Positions 1-8,053 of a stretch of DNA of 64,000 bases are shown piece by piece; within the stretch, counting starts at the first letter, position 1, and every line of letters starts with the position of its first letter. This DNA is from Vicinamibacterales bacterium. Lineage in GTDB: Bacteria > Acidobacteriota > Vicinamibacteria > Vicinamibacterales > SCN-69-37. The notes beneath the pieces are model-generated. The model was not told where the DNA came from and did no database searches. It saw only the letters and a program-made list of their open reading frames with translations. A program made the translations under genes and the position numbers. The DNA lies in the NCBI GenBank assembly GCA_030827135.1, contig JAURFE010000002.1:186001-250000 (forward strand), written 5' to 3'.

Positions 1-895
1 GATCAAAGGCCCCAGGCGTGTTCGGGTTGAACGTCGGGTAATTGGCCTGCGCGAGAATCTCCCCCGTGTTGGGGTCCATCGCTACCAGCGTGATCGCATC
101 GGGGCGATGCCGTTCCGCGCCAGCGAGCACTTCGCGCTCTGCAATGTGCTGGAGATACTGATCGATTGTGAGTTCCAGCGTAGCGCCGGCGGTCGGTTCG
201 GATTCCACCCGGCTCTGCACGGCCTGATGCCGCGCATCGGTCAGCATCAGCACGCGGCCCTTCTTGCCGCGAATCAGCGAGTCGTAGGCCTGTTCAACGC
301 CGCCCTGCCCGTTGTTGTCGCGCCCGACGTACCCGAGCAGATGGGCCCCCAATTCCTTGTTCGGGTAGTACCGGCGGGATTCGGCGCGCACCTCGACGCC
401 GTGCAGTTTCAGCGCGGCCACCCGCGCCCCGACGGCGGGAGACACGCCGCGTCGGACAAAGGCAAACGCGCTCTTGTTGGCGGCAGCGGTGGAAATGGAC
501 GCGATCAGGTCGGCGCGTTCGGTGCGGCTGCAGTCGCCAAACACCGCGCACAGTGCCGTGATCGTCTTCGCGACATCCTTCAGCGCGCGGGGGTTGACCG
601 TCACATTGTCGGCGTCCACCGAAATGGCGAGCACTTCCCCGTTGCGATCGAGCAGGTCGCCCCGTTTCGCCGCAGGTTCATACACGCGCATCTGCTGGTC
701 GTTCGCGACGTCGAGGTAGTGCGGATGCCGCACGACCTGCAGGTACACCAGACGGGCCTGGATGCCGGCCGTCCACACCACAAAAGCCACGGCGACAAGC
801 AACAGACGCCGCCGGAACGCGCGGCGCCACGAGGTCTCGAACGCGGCATCGGGCCGGTCGTCGGTGTGCAACGGATCAAGTTCCCGCGTCGCCAT
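1..895 (-). CDS. ftsI: Peptidoglycan transpeptidase FtsI / PBP3 (partial, C-terminus outside window)
   Basis: Division-specific class B penicillin-binding protein that cross-links septal peptidoglycan on the outer face of the inner membrane. About 298 residues are visible. A short cytoplasmic N-terminus is followed by one membrane helix (about residues 28-46), then the dimerisation domain with RRYYPNKELGAHLLGYVGRD. The start of the transpeptidase domain (AMDPNTGEILAQANYPTF) is the last part visible, so the catalytic SxxK, SxN and KTG motifs are beyond the window edge. The ATG at 895 lies 12 nt after the ftsL stop, as expected in the dcw cluster. No other family fits this order and length. Confidence 0.93.
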   Translation of the reverse strand, partial: MATRELDPLHTDDRPDAAFETSWRRAFRRRLLLVAVAFVVWTAGIQARLVYLQVVRHPHYLDVANDQQMRVYEPAAKRGDLLDRNGEVLAISVDADNVTVNPRALKDVAKTITALCAVFGDCSRTERADLIASISTAAANKSAFAFVRRGVSPAVGARVAALKLHGVEVRAESRRYYPNKELGAHLLGYVGRDNNGQGGVEQAYDSLIRGKKGRVLMLTDARHQAVQSRVESEPTAGATLELTIDQYLQHIAEREVLAGAERHRPDAITLVAMDPNTGEILAQANYPTFNPNTPGAFD

Positions 896-907
896 GATCC
901 CTTCCTG

Positions 908-1297
908 CTACCGCACCTGCGCCACGGCCGCCTTCGGCGCCGTGGCGGCTCGCACGCGCTCGACCAGCAGCGCCTCGGCTGACGTCGGATACACCATCTG
1001 CAGTTCGCGCATGGCCCGGCGCTCGATCACGGCCGGCGCGCGGAGCGCTTCCACTTCCAGTCGCAGGCGGCGGTTGAGCGCCTCTTCCGCGACGTATTCC
1101 TTCGCCATGCGCTCGACCTGGTACCCGGAGTCGATGATTTCGTCGTGCTGCCACGCGGAGAACAGCAGGATGCTGACCAGGACGAACCCGCCGCCCAGCG
1201 TACGCACCAGGGCACGGCGCTGCTTCTCGTCCACGCCACGGACCACCGGATTGTTCCGGACGTCCTGCTTGATTGCGTATTCGACGTCGATGCTCAT
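908..1297 (-). CDS. ftsL: FtsL-like cell division protein
   Basis: A 129-aa bitopic protein in the ftsL position between rsmH and ftsI. Residues about 30-48 (FVLVSILLFSAW) form one membrane helix. Residues about 50-95 (YQVERMAKEYVAEEALNRRL) are heptad-like and likely form the coiled coil that pairs with FtsB in the divisome. The ATG overlaps the rsmH stop in an ATGA junction, which fixes the start; an open frame continues upstream but only inside rsmH. FtsL sequences diverge strongly, so the call rests on topology and gene order rather than on conserved residues. Confidence 0.8.
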   Translation of the reverse strand: MSIDVEYAIKQDVRNNPVVRGVDEKQRRALVRTLGGGFVLVSILLFSAWQHDEIIDSGYQVERMAKEYVAEEALNRRLRLEVEALRAPAVIERRAMRELQMVYPTSAEALLVERVRAATAPKAAVAQVR

Positions 1298-2181
1298 GCC
1301 ACCCTCTCCACCACTCGCAACCGCGCACTGCGGGCCCGGGGATTGCGGTCCGCCTCGGCCTCGCCCGGCACCACGGGCCGCTTCGTCACGACCCGCACGA
1401 TCGCGTCGTCGGCCTGTGCCATCCGTCGCCAGGTGTGCTTCACGATCCGGTCTTCCAGGGAGTGGAACGCAATCACGGCCATCCGGCCACCCGGCGCCAG
1501 GCACCCTGCCGCCTCGTCCAGAAACGCCTCAAGCCCGTCCAGCTCACGGTTGATGAAAATCCGCAGCGCCTGGAACGTTCGCGTCGCTGGATCCACCCGC
1601 TGCCATCCACCGCCCACCGCCCGCCGCACCACCGTCGCCAGTTCACCCGTCCGCACAATCGGCGCCACGGCCCGCGCATCGACAATCGCGCGCGCGACCC
1701 GTCGCGACTTTCGCTCCTCGCCGAACTGATAAATCACGTTCGCGAGTGTCTCCTCGTCCACCGTCGCCAGCCACGACGACAGCGGCTCTCCGGACGACCG
1801 GTCCATCCGCATGTCGAGCGGACCGTCCTGCCGGAAACTGAATCCCCGCTCCGCGTCGTCCAACTGCATCGACGACACGCCCAAATCCACCAGCACCCCG
1901 TCGACTGTCGTCCGCCCGACGCCCGCGATCACCTGGCGCAGCGAGCGATAGTCCGCATGGACGAACGTGACGCGTTCCCCAAACCCCGCCAGACGCTCCC
2001 GCGCAATCGCCAACGCGGCCTCGTCCCGATCGATCCCCACGACGTGCCCGGCACCCGCTTCCAGCAACGCGGCGGTGTGCCCGCCAAGCCCCAACGTGCC
2101 GTCCACATACCACCCGTCGGCCTTCGGCGCGAGCAAGGCGACGACGTCGTCGAGCAGTACCGGCGCGTGGGTGGGCGTCAG
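1294..2181 (-). CDS. rsmH: 16S rRNA (cytosine(1402)-N(4))-methyltransferase RsmH
   Basis: SAM-dependent methyltransferase (MraW) acting on C1402 of 16S rRNA. Family motifs in order: HAPVLLDDV at the N-terminus, VDGTLGLGGHTAALLE (SAM motif I), GIDRDEAAL, VDLGVSSMQLDDAERGFSFR, FQALRIFINREL and AFHSLEDRIVK. About 295 aa, close to the usual 300-315. The start is unclear: no ATG lies in frame near the expected N-terminus. A CTG at 2181 overlaps the mraZ stop as CTGA and gives LTPTHAPVLL; the nearest conventional candidate is a GTG at 2265, which would overlap mraZ by 88 bp. The gene sits between mraZ and ftsL, as in most bacteria. Confidence 0.93.
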   Translation of the reverse strand: MTPTHAPVLLDDVVALLAPKADGWYVDGTLGLGGHTAALLEAGAGHVVGIDRDEAALAIARERLAGFGERVTFVHADYRSLRQVIAGVGRTTVDGVLVDLGVSSMQLDDAERGFSFRQDGPLDMRMDRSSGEPLSSWLATVDEETLANVIYQFGEERKSRRVARAIVDARAVAPIVRTGELATVVRRAVGGGWQRVDPATRTFQALRIFINRELDGLEAFLDEAAGCLAPGGRMAVIAFHSLEDRIVKHTWRRMAQADDAIVRVVTKRPVVPGEAEADRNPRARSARLRVVERVA

Positions 2182-2618
2182 ATGCCGAACTCCGCCAGCG
2201 CTCTGGCGTCGTCGTCGGTAAACGGCTCGCGGTCGAACTTCGCGAGCAACCGCTCGTGGTTCCACACGTCGAGGTAATCCACCTGGCCCAGCACATCGAC
2301 GTCGCCGGCCATGCCGGCGGTGGCGCGCAGTCGCGCGGGCAGCGAGACCCGCCCCTGACTGTCGAACTCGCCCAACTGGCCGAAATAGTTCACACGGTCG
2401 AGAAACCTCAGACGGGCCGGATGCGTACTCGGCATGCGACGGAGCCGTTCTTCGACGCCCATCCACACGGGCATCGGGTAAATGCGGACCGATTCGCCGG
2501 TAACGCTGGTGACGAACAGAGCGGTGCCGTGTTGCTCCTCCACGAGCGCCCTGAAGGCGTTCGGGATCTTGAGCCGCCCCTTGTCGTCGATCCTGGCGGA
2601 ATAATTTCCCCGAAGCAT
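2178..2618 (-). CDS. mraZ: Transcriptional regulator MraZ
   Basis: A 146-aa DNA-binding regulator of the division/cell-wall cluster with two AbrB-like halves. The first is GNYSARIDDKGRLKIPNAFR near the N-terminus; the second is FDSQGRVSLPARLRATAG around residue 85. Both contain the family D-x-K/Q-G-R core. It is the first gene of mraZ-rsmH-ftsL-ftsI and begins 37 bp downstream of its promoter -10 box. Three evenly spaced TGGA boxes lie between promoter and ATG, so autoregulation is very likely. Confidence 0.97.
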   Translation of the reverse strand: MLRGNYSARIDDKGRLKIPNAFRALVEEQHGTALFVTSVTGESVRIYPMPVWMGVEERLRRMPSTHPARLRFLDRVNYFGQLGEFDSQGRVSLPARLRATAGMAGDVDVLGQVDYLDVWNHERLLAKFDREPFTDDDARALAEFGI

Positions 2619-2625
2619 TATTTAC

Positions 2626-2650
2626 TCCACTTTGCTCCAGATAGGTCCAC
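2626..2650 (-). promoter_or_regulatory. MraZ operator: three TGGA boxes at 10-bp spacing
   Basis: Read on the minus strand, GTGGA (2650-2646), CTGGA (2640-2636) and GTGGA (2630-2626) repeat at exactly 10-bp intervals, separated by 5-nt spacers, just upstream of the mraZ start. Known MraZ operators consist of three or four TGGG/TGGA-type direct repeats with 5-nt spacers. The array lies immediately downstream of the -10 box, so bound MraZ would cover the transcription start. Confidence 0.85.
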
Positions 2651-2654
2651 ACGG

Positions 2655-2683
2655 ATAGTAGGAGCGTACAGGGTGCCTGTCAA
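2655..2683 (-). promoter_or_regulatory. sigma70-type promoter of the mraZ division cluster
   Basis: On the minus strand a perfect -35 TTGACA (2683-2678), a 17-nt spacer and -10 TACTAT (2660-2655). It is the best consensus promoter in the window. The transcript would start near 2648, inside the MraZ boxes. Confidence 0.85.
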
Positions 2684-2778
2684 CTGCAAACTGTGGCAGG
2701 AATTAGGCTTACGCCTTATATTCGCCATCCACAGACTCGCTATGTTAGGGCATACACCTGCAGTGACGCGGCTTGCGG

Positions 2779-2784
2779 TACGAT
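2779..2784 (+). promoter_or_regulatory. Putative -10 box of the glycan operon (leaderless)
   Basis: TACGAT ends 7 nt before the ATG at 2792, so the transcript would start at or next to the start codon. There is no Shine-Dalgarno sequence. Confidence 0.45.
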
Positions 2785-2791
2785 TCGGGTG

Positions 2792-3652
2792 ATGGCCACC
2801 CCCGAGCAGGTCTCGGTCGTTCTTCCCGCGTTCAACGAGGCTGAGGCCATCGGTGACGTGGTGCGCGACCTTGCGGCGTCGGCCCCATGGCACGAAATTC
2901 TGGTGATCGATGACGGATCAACCGACGACACGGCGGCCGCCGCCACCGCTGCGGGTGCGCGCGTCATTCGGCAGCCGTACAACAAGGGGAACGGCGCAGC
3001 CGTGAAGGCCGGTATCCGCGCCGCGACCGGCGAATATCTGCTGATCGTTGATGGGGACGGACAACATCAACCCGCCGATGCCGTGAGGCTTACGGCCTTC
3101 CTCGGCGAGTACGATCTGGTGGTCGGCGCGCGAACGTCGGAGACCCACGCGAGTCTCACGCGACGCCTGGGCAACGCGGCCTTGAACGGACTCGCCGGTT
3201 ATCTCACCGGCCAGCCGATTCCGGATTTGACGTCGGGCTTTCGCGCCGCACGACTCGACTATCTGCGCGAGATCCTGTTTCTGCTGCCAAACGGCTTTTC
3301 GACCCCCACGACCACCACACTCGCCTTCATCAAGGCCGGGCACAGTGTGCGTTTTGAACCGGTCGAGGCGCGGCAGCGCACCGGCCTCTCCAAGATTCGG
3401 CTGTCGAGTGACGGCGTGAAGTTCCTCGTGATTATGCTGCGCGTCATCACCATCTACAGTCCGATGCGTGTCTTCATGCCCGTCGCGGCGACGGCCTTTG
3501 TCCTGGGGACCGGCTATGCCGCATGGACGATCGCGACGCAGGTGCACGTGACCAACTCGTCGGTCCTGCTGATCATGTTTGCGGTCGTGGTCTTCCTCGT
3601 CGGCCTGGTCTCTGAGCAGATTTCGACGCAACGTTTCGATGGCCGTCGCTAG
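2792..3652 (+). CDS. Family 2 glycosyltransferase with two C-terminal membrane helices
   Basis: A 286-aa polyprenyl-phosphate glycosyltransferase-like protein (GT2, DPG/DPM-synthase type). The GT-A domain opens with VSVVLPAFNEAEAIGDVV and carries VIDDGSTDDT and VDGDGQHQP, the nucleotide-sugar and metal-binding acidic motifs. Two hydrophobic helices at about residues 228-252 and 256-280 anchor it in the membrane. It is the first gene of a five-gene operon (three GT2 enzymes, an epimerase and an aminotransferase) and overlaps the next gene by 14 bp. It likely loads a sugar onto undecaprenyl phosphate or starts a surface glycan; donor and acceptor cannot be read from sequence. Confidence 0.88.
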   Translation: MATPEQVSVVLPAFNEAEAIGDVVRDLAASAPWHEILVIDDGSTDDTAAAATAAGARVIRQPYNKGNGAAVKAGIRAATGEYLLIVDGDGQHQPADAVRLTAFLGEYDLVVGARTSETHASLTRRLGNAALNGLAGYLTGQPIPDLTSGFRAARLDYLREILFLLPNGFSTPTTTTLAFIKAGHSVRFEPVEARQRTGLSKIRLSSDGVKFLVIMLRVITIYSPMRVFMPVAATAFVLGTGYAAWTIATQVHVTNSSVLLIMFAVVVFLVGLVSEQISTQRFDGRR

Positions 3653-4412
3653 TCCAGCCTCAGGCGCCCCGCCGCCAGCCATGCTGGTGGTGATGCCGAC
3701 GTACAACGAACGCGCGAATCTCGAACCGGTCGTTGCCGGCATCCTCGTGCATCCGTTCACCCGTGTGCTGATCGTCGACGACGGGTCGCCCGACGGCACA
3801 GGCGCGCTGGCCGACGAACTGGCCGTGCTGCATCCCGGACGTGTCGAGGTCATGCATCGCACGGGACCGCGCGGTCTCGGCCTGTCGTACATCGACGGGC
3901 TGCGGCACGCGATCGCCGGCGGCGCCGAGACCATCTGCCAGATGGACGCTGACCTGTCGCACGATCCGGCGGCCCTGCCGCAGTTGTCGGCCGCGCTGCA
4001 GCATCACGACCTCGTCATCGGATCGCGCTATCTCAATGGCGCGATCAGTGTCGTGAACTGGCCACTGCACCGCATCATGTTGTCGGCGTTCGCCAACCGC
4101 TATATCCGCGCGGTCACTGGCCTGGCGCCGCGGGACTGCACCAGCGCCTACCGCGCCTGGCGCCGGTCTCTGCTCGCCCGGTTGCCGCTGCAGCACGCCC
4201 GCACGAGCGGCTACGCATTTCTGCCGGAAATGCTCGTGGAAGCGGCCCGCCTGGGCGGCCGTATCGGAGAGGTGCCGATTCTTTTTGTGGAGCGACGGGC
4301 CGGTGTGTCGAAACTGTCGCTGCCTGTCCTGCTCGAATCGTTGCTGGTGCCGTGGCAGCTCGTGCTGCGCGGCGGCCGCGTCCGGCGCCCTGGCCGACCT
4401 CATCGCGGATAG
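3639..4412 (+). CDS. Polyprenol monophosphomannose synthase-like glycosyltransferase (GT2)
   Basis: A 257-aa soluble GT2 enzyme of the dolichol/polyprenol-phosphate mannosyltransferase group. Motifs include VVMPTYNERANLEPVV, VDDGSPDGTG, MDADLSHDP and RYLNGAISVVNWPLHR, with the typical C-terminal segment EVPILFVERRAGVSKLS. It has no membrane helices, as in single-domain bacterial PPM synthases. The ATG at 3639 overlaps the end of the previous glycosyltransferase by 14 bp, so translation is probably coupled. The family transfers mannose or glucose from a nucleotide donor to a polyprenyl phosphate; the sugar used here is unknown. Confidence 0.87.
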   Translation: MAVASPASGAPPPAMLVVMPTYNERANLEPVVAGILVHPFTRVLIVDDGSPDGTGALADELAVLHPGRVEVMHRTGPRGLGLSYIDGLRHAIAGGAETICQMDADLSHDPAALPQLSAALQHHDLVIGSRYLNGAISVVNWPLHRIMLSAFANRYIRAVTGLAPRDCTSAYRAWRRSLLARLPLQHARTSGYAFLPEMLVEAARLGGRIGEVPILFVERRAGVSKLSLPVLLESLLVPWQLVLRGGRVRRPGRPHRG

Positions 4413-4429
4413 AATGTCATCCGTCCGCC

Positions 4430-5155
4430 ATGGCTCACGGTCTCAGCATCTTCTTTCCCGCCTACAACGACTGCGGCACGATCGCCAGTCTGGTGATCAC
4501 CGCGCGTGCCTCCGCGCAGAAATTGACGGACGACTTCGAGATTCTCATCATCAACGACGGCAGCGCCGACTACACGGCTGCAATCGCGGACGAGCTCGCG
4601 TATACCTATCCGGAAGTCCGGGTGATCCACCATCCCGTCAATCGCGGGTACGGCGGCGCATTGCGCAGCGGCTTTTCGCAGGCGCGCAAGGACTTCGTGT
4701 TCTACACCGACGGCGACGCGCAGTACGACCCCGCCGAGATGGAGTTGCTCTGGCCGAAGATGGTGGACGGCGTGGACGTGGTCAACGGCTACAAGATCAG
4801 CCGGTCCGACCCATTGCACCGCATCATCATCGGGCGGGTCTACCATCACACGGTCAAGATTCTGTTCGGCTTGTCGGTGCGCGACGTGGACTGCGACTTC
4901 CGGCTGATCCGGCGCTCGGTGTTCGATCGCATCTCGCTGGAACACAACAGCGGCGTCATCTGCCTGGAGCTGATGAAGAAACTCACCGACGCCGGATGCC
5001 GGATCGCCGAGGTCCCCGTCCACCACTACCACCGCGCCTTCGGCAAGTCGCAGTTCTTCAACGTCCCCCGGCTCGTCCACACGCTGCAGGACGTCTTCAG
5101 GCTGTGGGTCAAGCTGGTGGTCGTCGGGGCGCACAGAAAGCGGACCGCCGCATGA
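4430..5155 (+). CDS. Family 2 glycosyltransferase
   Basis: A 241-aa GT2 enzyme, the third in this operon. It opens with LSIFFPAYNDCGTIASLV, has INDGSADYT and YTDGDAQYDP as the two acidic motifs, and VRDVDCDFRLIRRSVF in the acceptor region. No membrane helix is evident. The ATG at 4430 follows a TAGAAT hexamer (4410-4415), and the stop overlaps the next start as ATGA. It resembles bactoprenyl-phosphate glycosyltransferases. The three tandem GT2 genes are clearly different from each other rather than recent duplicates. Confidence 0.86.
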   Translation: MAHGLSIFFPAYNDCGTIASLVITARASAQKLTDDFEILIINDGSADYTAAIADELAYTYPEVRVIHHPVNRGYGGALRSGFSQARKDFVFYTDGDAQYDPAEMELLWPKMVDGVDVVNGYKISRSDPLHRIIIGRVYHHTVKILFGLSVRDVDCDFRLIRRSVFDRISLEHNSGVICLELMKKLTDAGCRIAEVPVHHYHRAFGKSQFFNVPRLVHTLQDVFRLWVKLVVVGAHRKRTAA

Positions 5156-6174
5156 GCGACTACCGTGCGTTCTACCGGCACCGCCGGGTGATGATCACCG
5201 GCGGACTCGGCTTCATCGGGTCCAACCTCGCGCGGCACCTGGTGGATCTGGGCGCCGACGTCCTGCTCGTGGATTCGCTCATCCCCGACTACGGCGGCAA
5301 CCTCTTCAATATCGACGGGCTGGAATCGCGCGTGCGCGTAAACGTGGCGGACGTTCGCCAGGCCACGACCATGAACTATCTGGTGCGCGACCGCGAGGTC
5401 ATCTTCAACCTCGCCGGCCAGGTCAGCCACATCGACAGCATGCGGGACCCCGGCACCGATCTCGACATCAACTGCCGCAGCCAGCTGACGCTGCTCGAGG
5501 CCTGCCGGCGCCACAATCCTGACGCCAAGGTCGTCTACGCCAGCACGCGGCAGATCTATGGGCGGCCCGAGCGACTCCCCGTCGATGAGACCCACCTCGT
5601 GCGCCCGACCGACATCAACGGCATCAACAAAGCCGCCGGCGAACAGTACCACCTCGTCTACAACAACGTATTCGGAGTGCGCGCCTGCTCGCTCCGTCTC
5701 ACCAACATCTACGGACCACGCCAGCTCATTCGCCACAACCGCCAGGGGTTTATCGGCTGGTTCATCCGCCTCGCGCTTGAAGGCGGCGAGATCGAAATCT
5801 TCGGCGACGGCTCCCAACTCCGGGATTTTGTGTATGTGGATGATGCCGCGGATGCGTTCCTGCGGGCCGGGGCCACCGACACCGTCAACGGCGAGGCGCT
5901 CAACGTGGGCGGAAACGAGCCCATCGCGCACAAGGACCTGGTCGCGATGCTGCTGGACGTCGCCGGCGGCGGGTCCATGCACCTGGCGCCCTGGCCGCCG
6001 GAGAAGAAGAAGATCGACATCGGCTCCTTCTACTCGGACTCCACCCGGTTCGCGACCGCGACCGGCTGGCAGCCGACGGTGTCGCTGCGTGACGGCTTCG
6101 GCCGGACACTCGCATTTTATCGCGCGCACCGCGCACACTATGTCGGTGGCGAGGAAGGCAGCCCTGCGGCATGA
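5152..6174 (+). CDS. NAD-dependent epimerase/dehydratase (extended SDR)
   Basis: A 340-aa nucleotide-sugar epimerase or dehydratase. Residues 14-25 (MITGGLGFIGSN) are the Rossmann GxxGxxG NAD site; FNLAGQVSHIDS and VVYASTRQIYGRP follow. At the place of the usual catalytic YxxxK the sequence reads TDINGINKAAGEQY: the lysine is kept but the tyrosine is an asparagine. This NGINK form is, from memory, shared by a group annotated as GDP-mannose 4,6-dehydratase-like or UDP-glucose 4-epimerase-like, so it is probably ancestral rather than a defect. ATGA overlaps on both sides tie it to the glycosyltransferases and the aminotransferase. Confidence 0.88.
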   Translation: MSDYRAFYRHRRVMITGGLGFIGSNLARHLVDLGADVLLVDSLIPDYGGNLFNIDGLESRVRVNVADVRQATTMNYLVRDREVIFNLAGQVSHIDSMRDPGTDLDINCRSQLTLLEACRRHNPDAKVVYASTRQIYGRPERLPVDETHLVRPTDINGINKAAGEQYHLVYNNVFGVRACSLRLTNIYGPRQLIRHNRQGFIGWFIRLALEGGEIEIFGDGSQLRDFVYVDDAADAFLRAGATDTVNGEALNVGGNEPIAHKDLVAMLLDVAGGGSMHLAPWPPEKKKIDIGSFYSDSTRFATATGWQPTVSLRDGFGRTLAFYRAHRAHYVGGEEGSPAA

Positions 6175-7259
6175 GCCCGCCCATCCCCTTCATGTCGCTG
6201 GCGCCTGGAGAAGATGCGGCCGAGATCCGCGCCGGCATCGATCGCGTCATCGCGCGCGGGTGGTACATCCTCGGCCCGGAACTTGAGGCGTTCGAGGCCG
6301 AATTCGCGGCCGCCGCCGGCGCCACGTATGCGGTCGGGGTGGGCACCGGCACCGATGCCATTGCGCTGACCCTGCGCGCCCTCGGCATCGGCCCCGGCGA
6401 CGAAGTCATCACCAGTCCGCTCTCCGCGGCGTACTCCGCGCTCGCGATCATGATGGCCGGCGCGACGCCGGTGTTTGCAGATCTCGACCCGGATCGGCTC
6501 ACGCTGGATCCGGGGCGCGTCGACGCGGCCATCACGCCGCGCACCGCGGCCCTGCTGCCCGTCCACCTCTACGGCCAGCCGGCGGACATGACGGCCCTGT
6601 CGGCGATCGCGACGCGAAGAAATCTGGTCATCGTCGAAGACGCGTGCCAGGCCCATCTCGCGACTGCTGCCGGACGCCCTGTCGGGACAATCGGGGCCGC
6701 CGGGGCGTTCAGCTTCTATCCGACAAAGAACCTCGGCGCGCTGGGTGACGCCGGCGCGGTGATCACCAGCGACACGCAGCTCGCGGATCGACTGAAGCGC
6801 CTCCGCAATGGCGGCCAGACGACGCGCTATCTCCACGCAGAATTCGGCGTCAACACCCGGCTCGATGAAATCCAGGCGGCGATCCTCCGCGCCAGGCTGC
6901 CTCGACTCGCGGGCTGGACGACGCGCCGCAGAGCGCTCGCGGCCCGGTATCGGCGGGCCCTGCACGGCGCGCCCGTCATCGTGCCGCCCGAGCAGGATCC
7001 TGGACACGTCTACCACCTGTTCCCGATCAGGACCAGCCGTCGGCAGGCGTTGCAGGACCACCTGCGGCATCGGGGGATCGAGACACTCATCCACTATCCG
7101 ATTCCCATTCCGCTGCAGCCGGCCCTGGCCGGAATCCCGGGTTCCCGGTGCCCGATTGCGGAGCAGGTCTGCGGGGAAGTGTGCTCCCTGCCGCTGCATC
7201 CGGCGCTCACTGACGCCGACGTCGACCAGGTTGCAGCGGCCGTCCACGCATTTCGCTGA
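6171..7259 (+). CDS. DegT/DnrJ/EryC1/StrS family sugar aminotransferase
   Basis: A 362-aa PLP-dependent aminotransferase that acts on nucleotide-linked keto sugars. PLP-site features include GVGTGTDAIALTLRALG, VEDACQAHLA (the Asp that contacts the pyridine nitrogen) and the Schiff-base lysine K186 in FYPTKNLGALGDAG. The C-terminal HVYHLFPIR and SLPLHPALTD are typical. It starts in an ATGA overlap with the epimerase, so the pair probably makes an amino sugar (4-keto formation, then transamination) used by the three glycosyltransferases upstream. It is the last gene of the run; a 62-bp gap follows. Confidence 0.92.
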   Translation: MSPPIPFMSLAPGEDAAEIRAGIDRVIARGWYILGPELEAFEAEFAAAAGATYAVGVGTGTDAIALTLRALGIGPGDEVITSPLSAAYSALAIMMAGATPVFADLDPDRLTLDPGRVDAAITPRTAALLPVHLYGQPADMTALSAIATRRNLVIVEDACQAHLATAAGRPVGTIGAAGAFSFYPTKNLGALGDAGAVITSDTQLADRLKRLRNGGQTTRYLHAEFGVNTRLDEIQAAILRARLPRLAGWTTRRRALAARYRRALHGAPVIVPPEQDPGHVYHLFPIRTSRRQALQDHLRHRGIETLIHYPIPIPLQPALAGIPGSRCPIAEQVCGEVCSLPLHPALTDADVDQVAAAVHAFR

Positions 7260-7295
7260 CCGGCCACCCGCCCCGACGCCTCGTCCAAACAGGCG

Positions 7296-7301
7296 TACAA
7301 T
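7296..7301 (+). promoter_or_regulatory. Putative -10 box upstream of the exported protein gene at 7322
   Basis: TACAAT, 20 nt before the ATG, with a GGGAG ribosome-binding sequence in between. This is a leadered arrangement, unlike many other genes here. No convincing -35 is seen. Confidence 0.35.
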
Positions 7302-7321
7302 GGAACGGACGGGAGTCAACC

Positions 7322-8053
7322 ATGACCATTCAGCGATTCGGCGTTGTGCTTGCGGCCGGTGTGTTCGCGTGGGGTCTTGCTGCGGTTGGCCCGGTGTCTG
7401 TGGCCGCGCAGGCGCAGGGCCCGCGAAAACTCGACGTCTCGTTTGACAAGGGGTTGGTCACGATCGAGGCCCAGAACGTCACGGTCCGCGAGATCCTTCT
7501 GGAGTGGGGCCGCAAAGGCGGCAGTCGCATCGTCAACGCCGAAAAACTCGCGGGGCCGGTGCTCCCGTTCGTGGAGTTCCGGGCGGAACCCGAAGTCGTG
7601 GTGCTGCGCAGCCTGTTGCGCGACGTCCCCGGTTATGGCGCCGCCCCGCGGCTGACCGACGTGGCCGGTGCCTCGACGATTGAGGCGGTCTTCATACTGG
7701 CGACGCGATCGGTGCCAGTGTCCAGTGCCTCGCCGGTCGGCGCGCCGACGCAGAACAACTCTCCGGCGCAGCAGTTGATGCCGCAGCAGCCCCAGCCGGC
7801 GCCGCGCCCGGTGGAAGGTTCTGTCGATTCCGAGATTCCGCCCGTCCGGCCGATGCAGGGCGAACTGCCCCCGACGACGCCTGGCGCAGCCGCCGCGAAT
7901 CCGAATTTGCGCACCGGTCCGGGCGGCACCGTGACGTCGACGATTCCGGGTGTGGTGATTCCCGGCCCGGCGGGCCCGCCGGCCGGCGGCACAACGCCCC
8001 CTCCCACCGGCGGTCGAGGCCGCGGGGGTGGCGGCGGCGTCCCTTCCGTATAA
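7322..8053 (+). CDS. Exported protein with secretin/TonB-N-like domain and Pro/Gly-rich tail
   Basis: 243 aa with a Sec signal peptide (hydrophobic stretch to about residue 28, then AQAQGP). Residues about 33-120 (LDVSFDKGLVTIEAQNVTVREILLEWGRKGG) resemble the short N-terminal domain of secretins and TonB receptors: a beta-alpha-beta fold with 'the residue level at which a process acts' repeats. The second half is low complexity, rich in Pro, Gly and Thr, and ends in a GRGRGGGGG run. No enzyme motif is visible. The domain assignment is tentative; the protein is probably periplasmic or cell-surface. Confidence 0.65.
   Translation: MTIQRFGVVLAAGVFAWGLAAVGPVSVAAQAQGPRKLDVSFDKGLVTIEAQNVTVREILLEWGRKGGSRIVNAEKLAGPVLPFVEFRAEPEVVVLRSLLRDVPGYGAAPRLTDVAGASTIEAVFILATRSVPVSSASPVGAPTQNNSPAQQLMPQQPQPAPRPVEGSVDSEIPPVRPMQGELPPTTPGAAAANPNLRTGPGGTVTSTIPGVVIPGPAGPPAGGTTPPPTGGRGRGGGGGVPSV

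Noticed and set aside
4285..5151. In-frame upstream extension of the epimerase gene
   Set aside because: Out of frame with the real glycosyltransferase there; the epimerase N-terminus (Rossmann fold) begins at the ATG at 5152.
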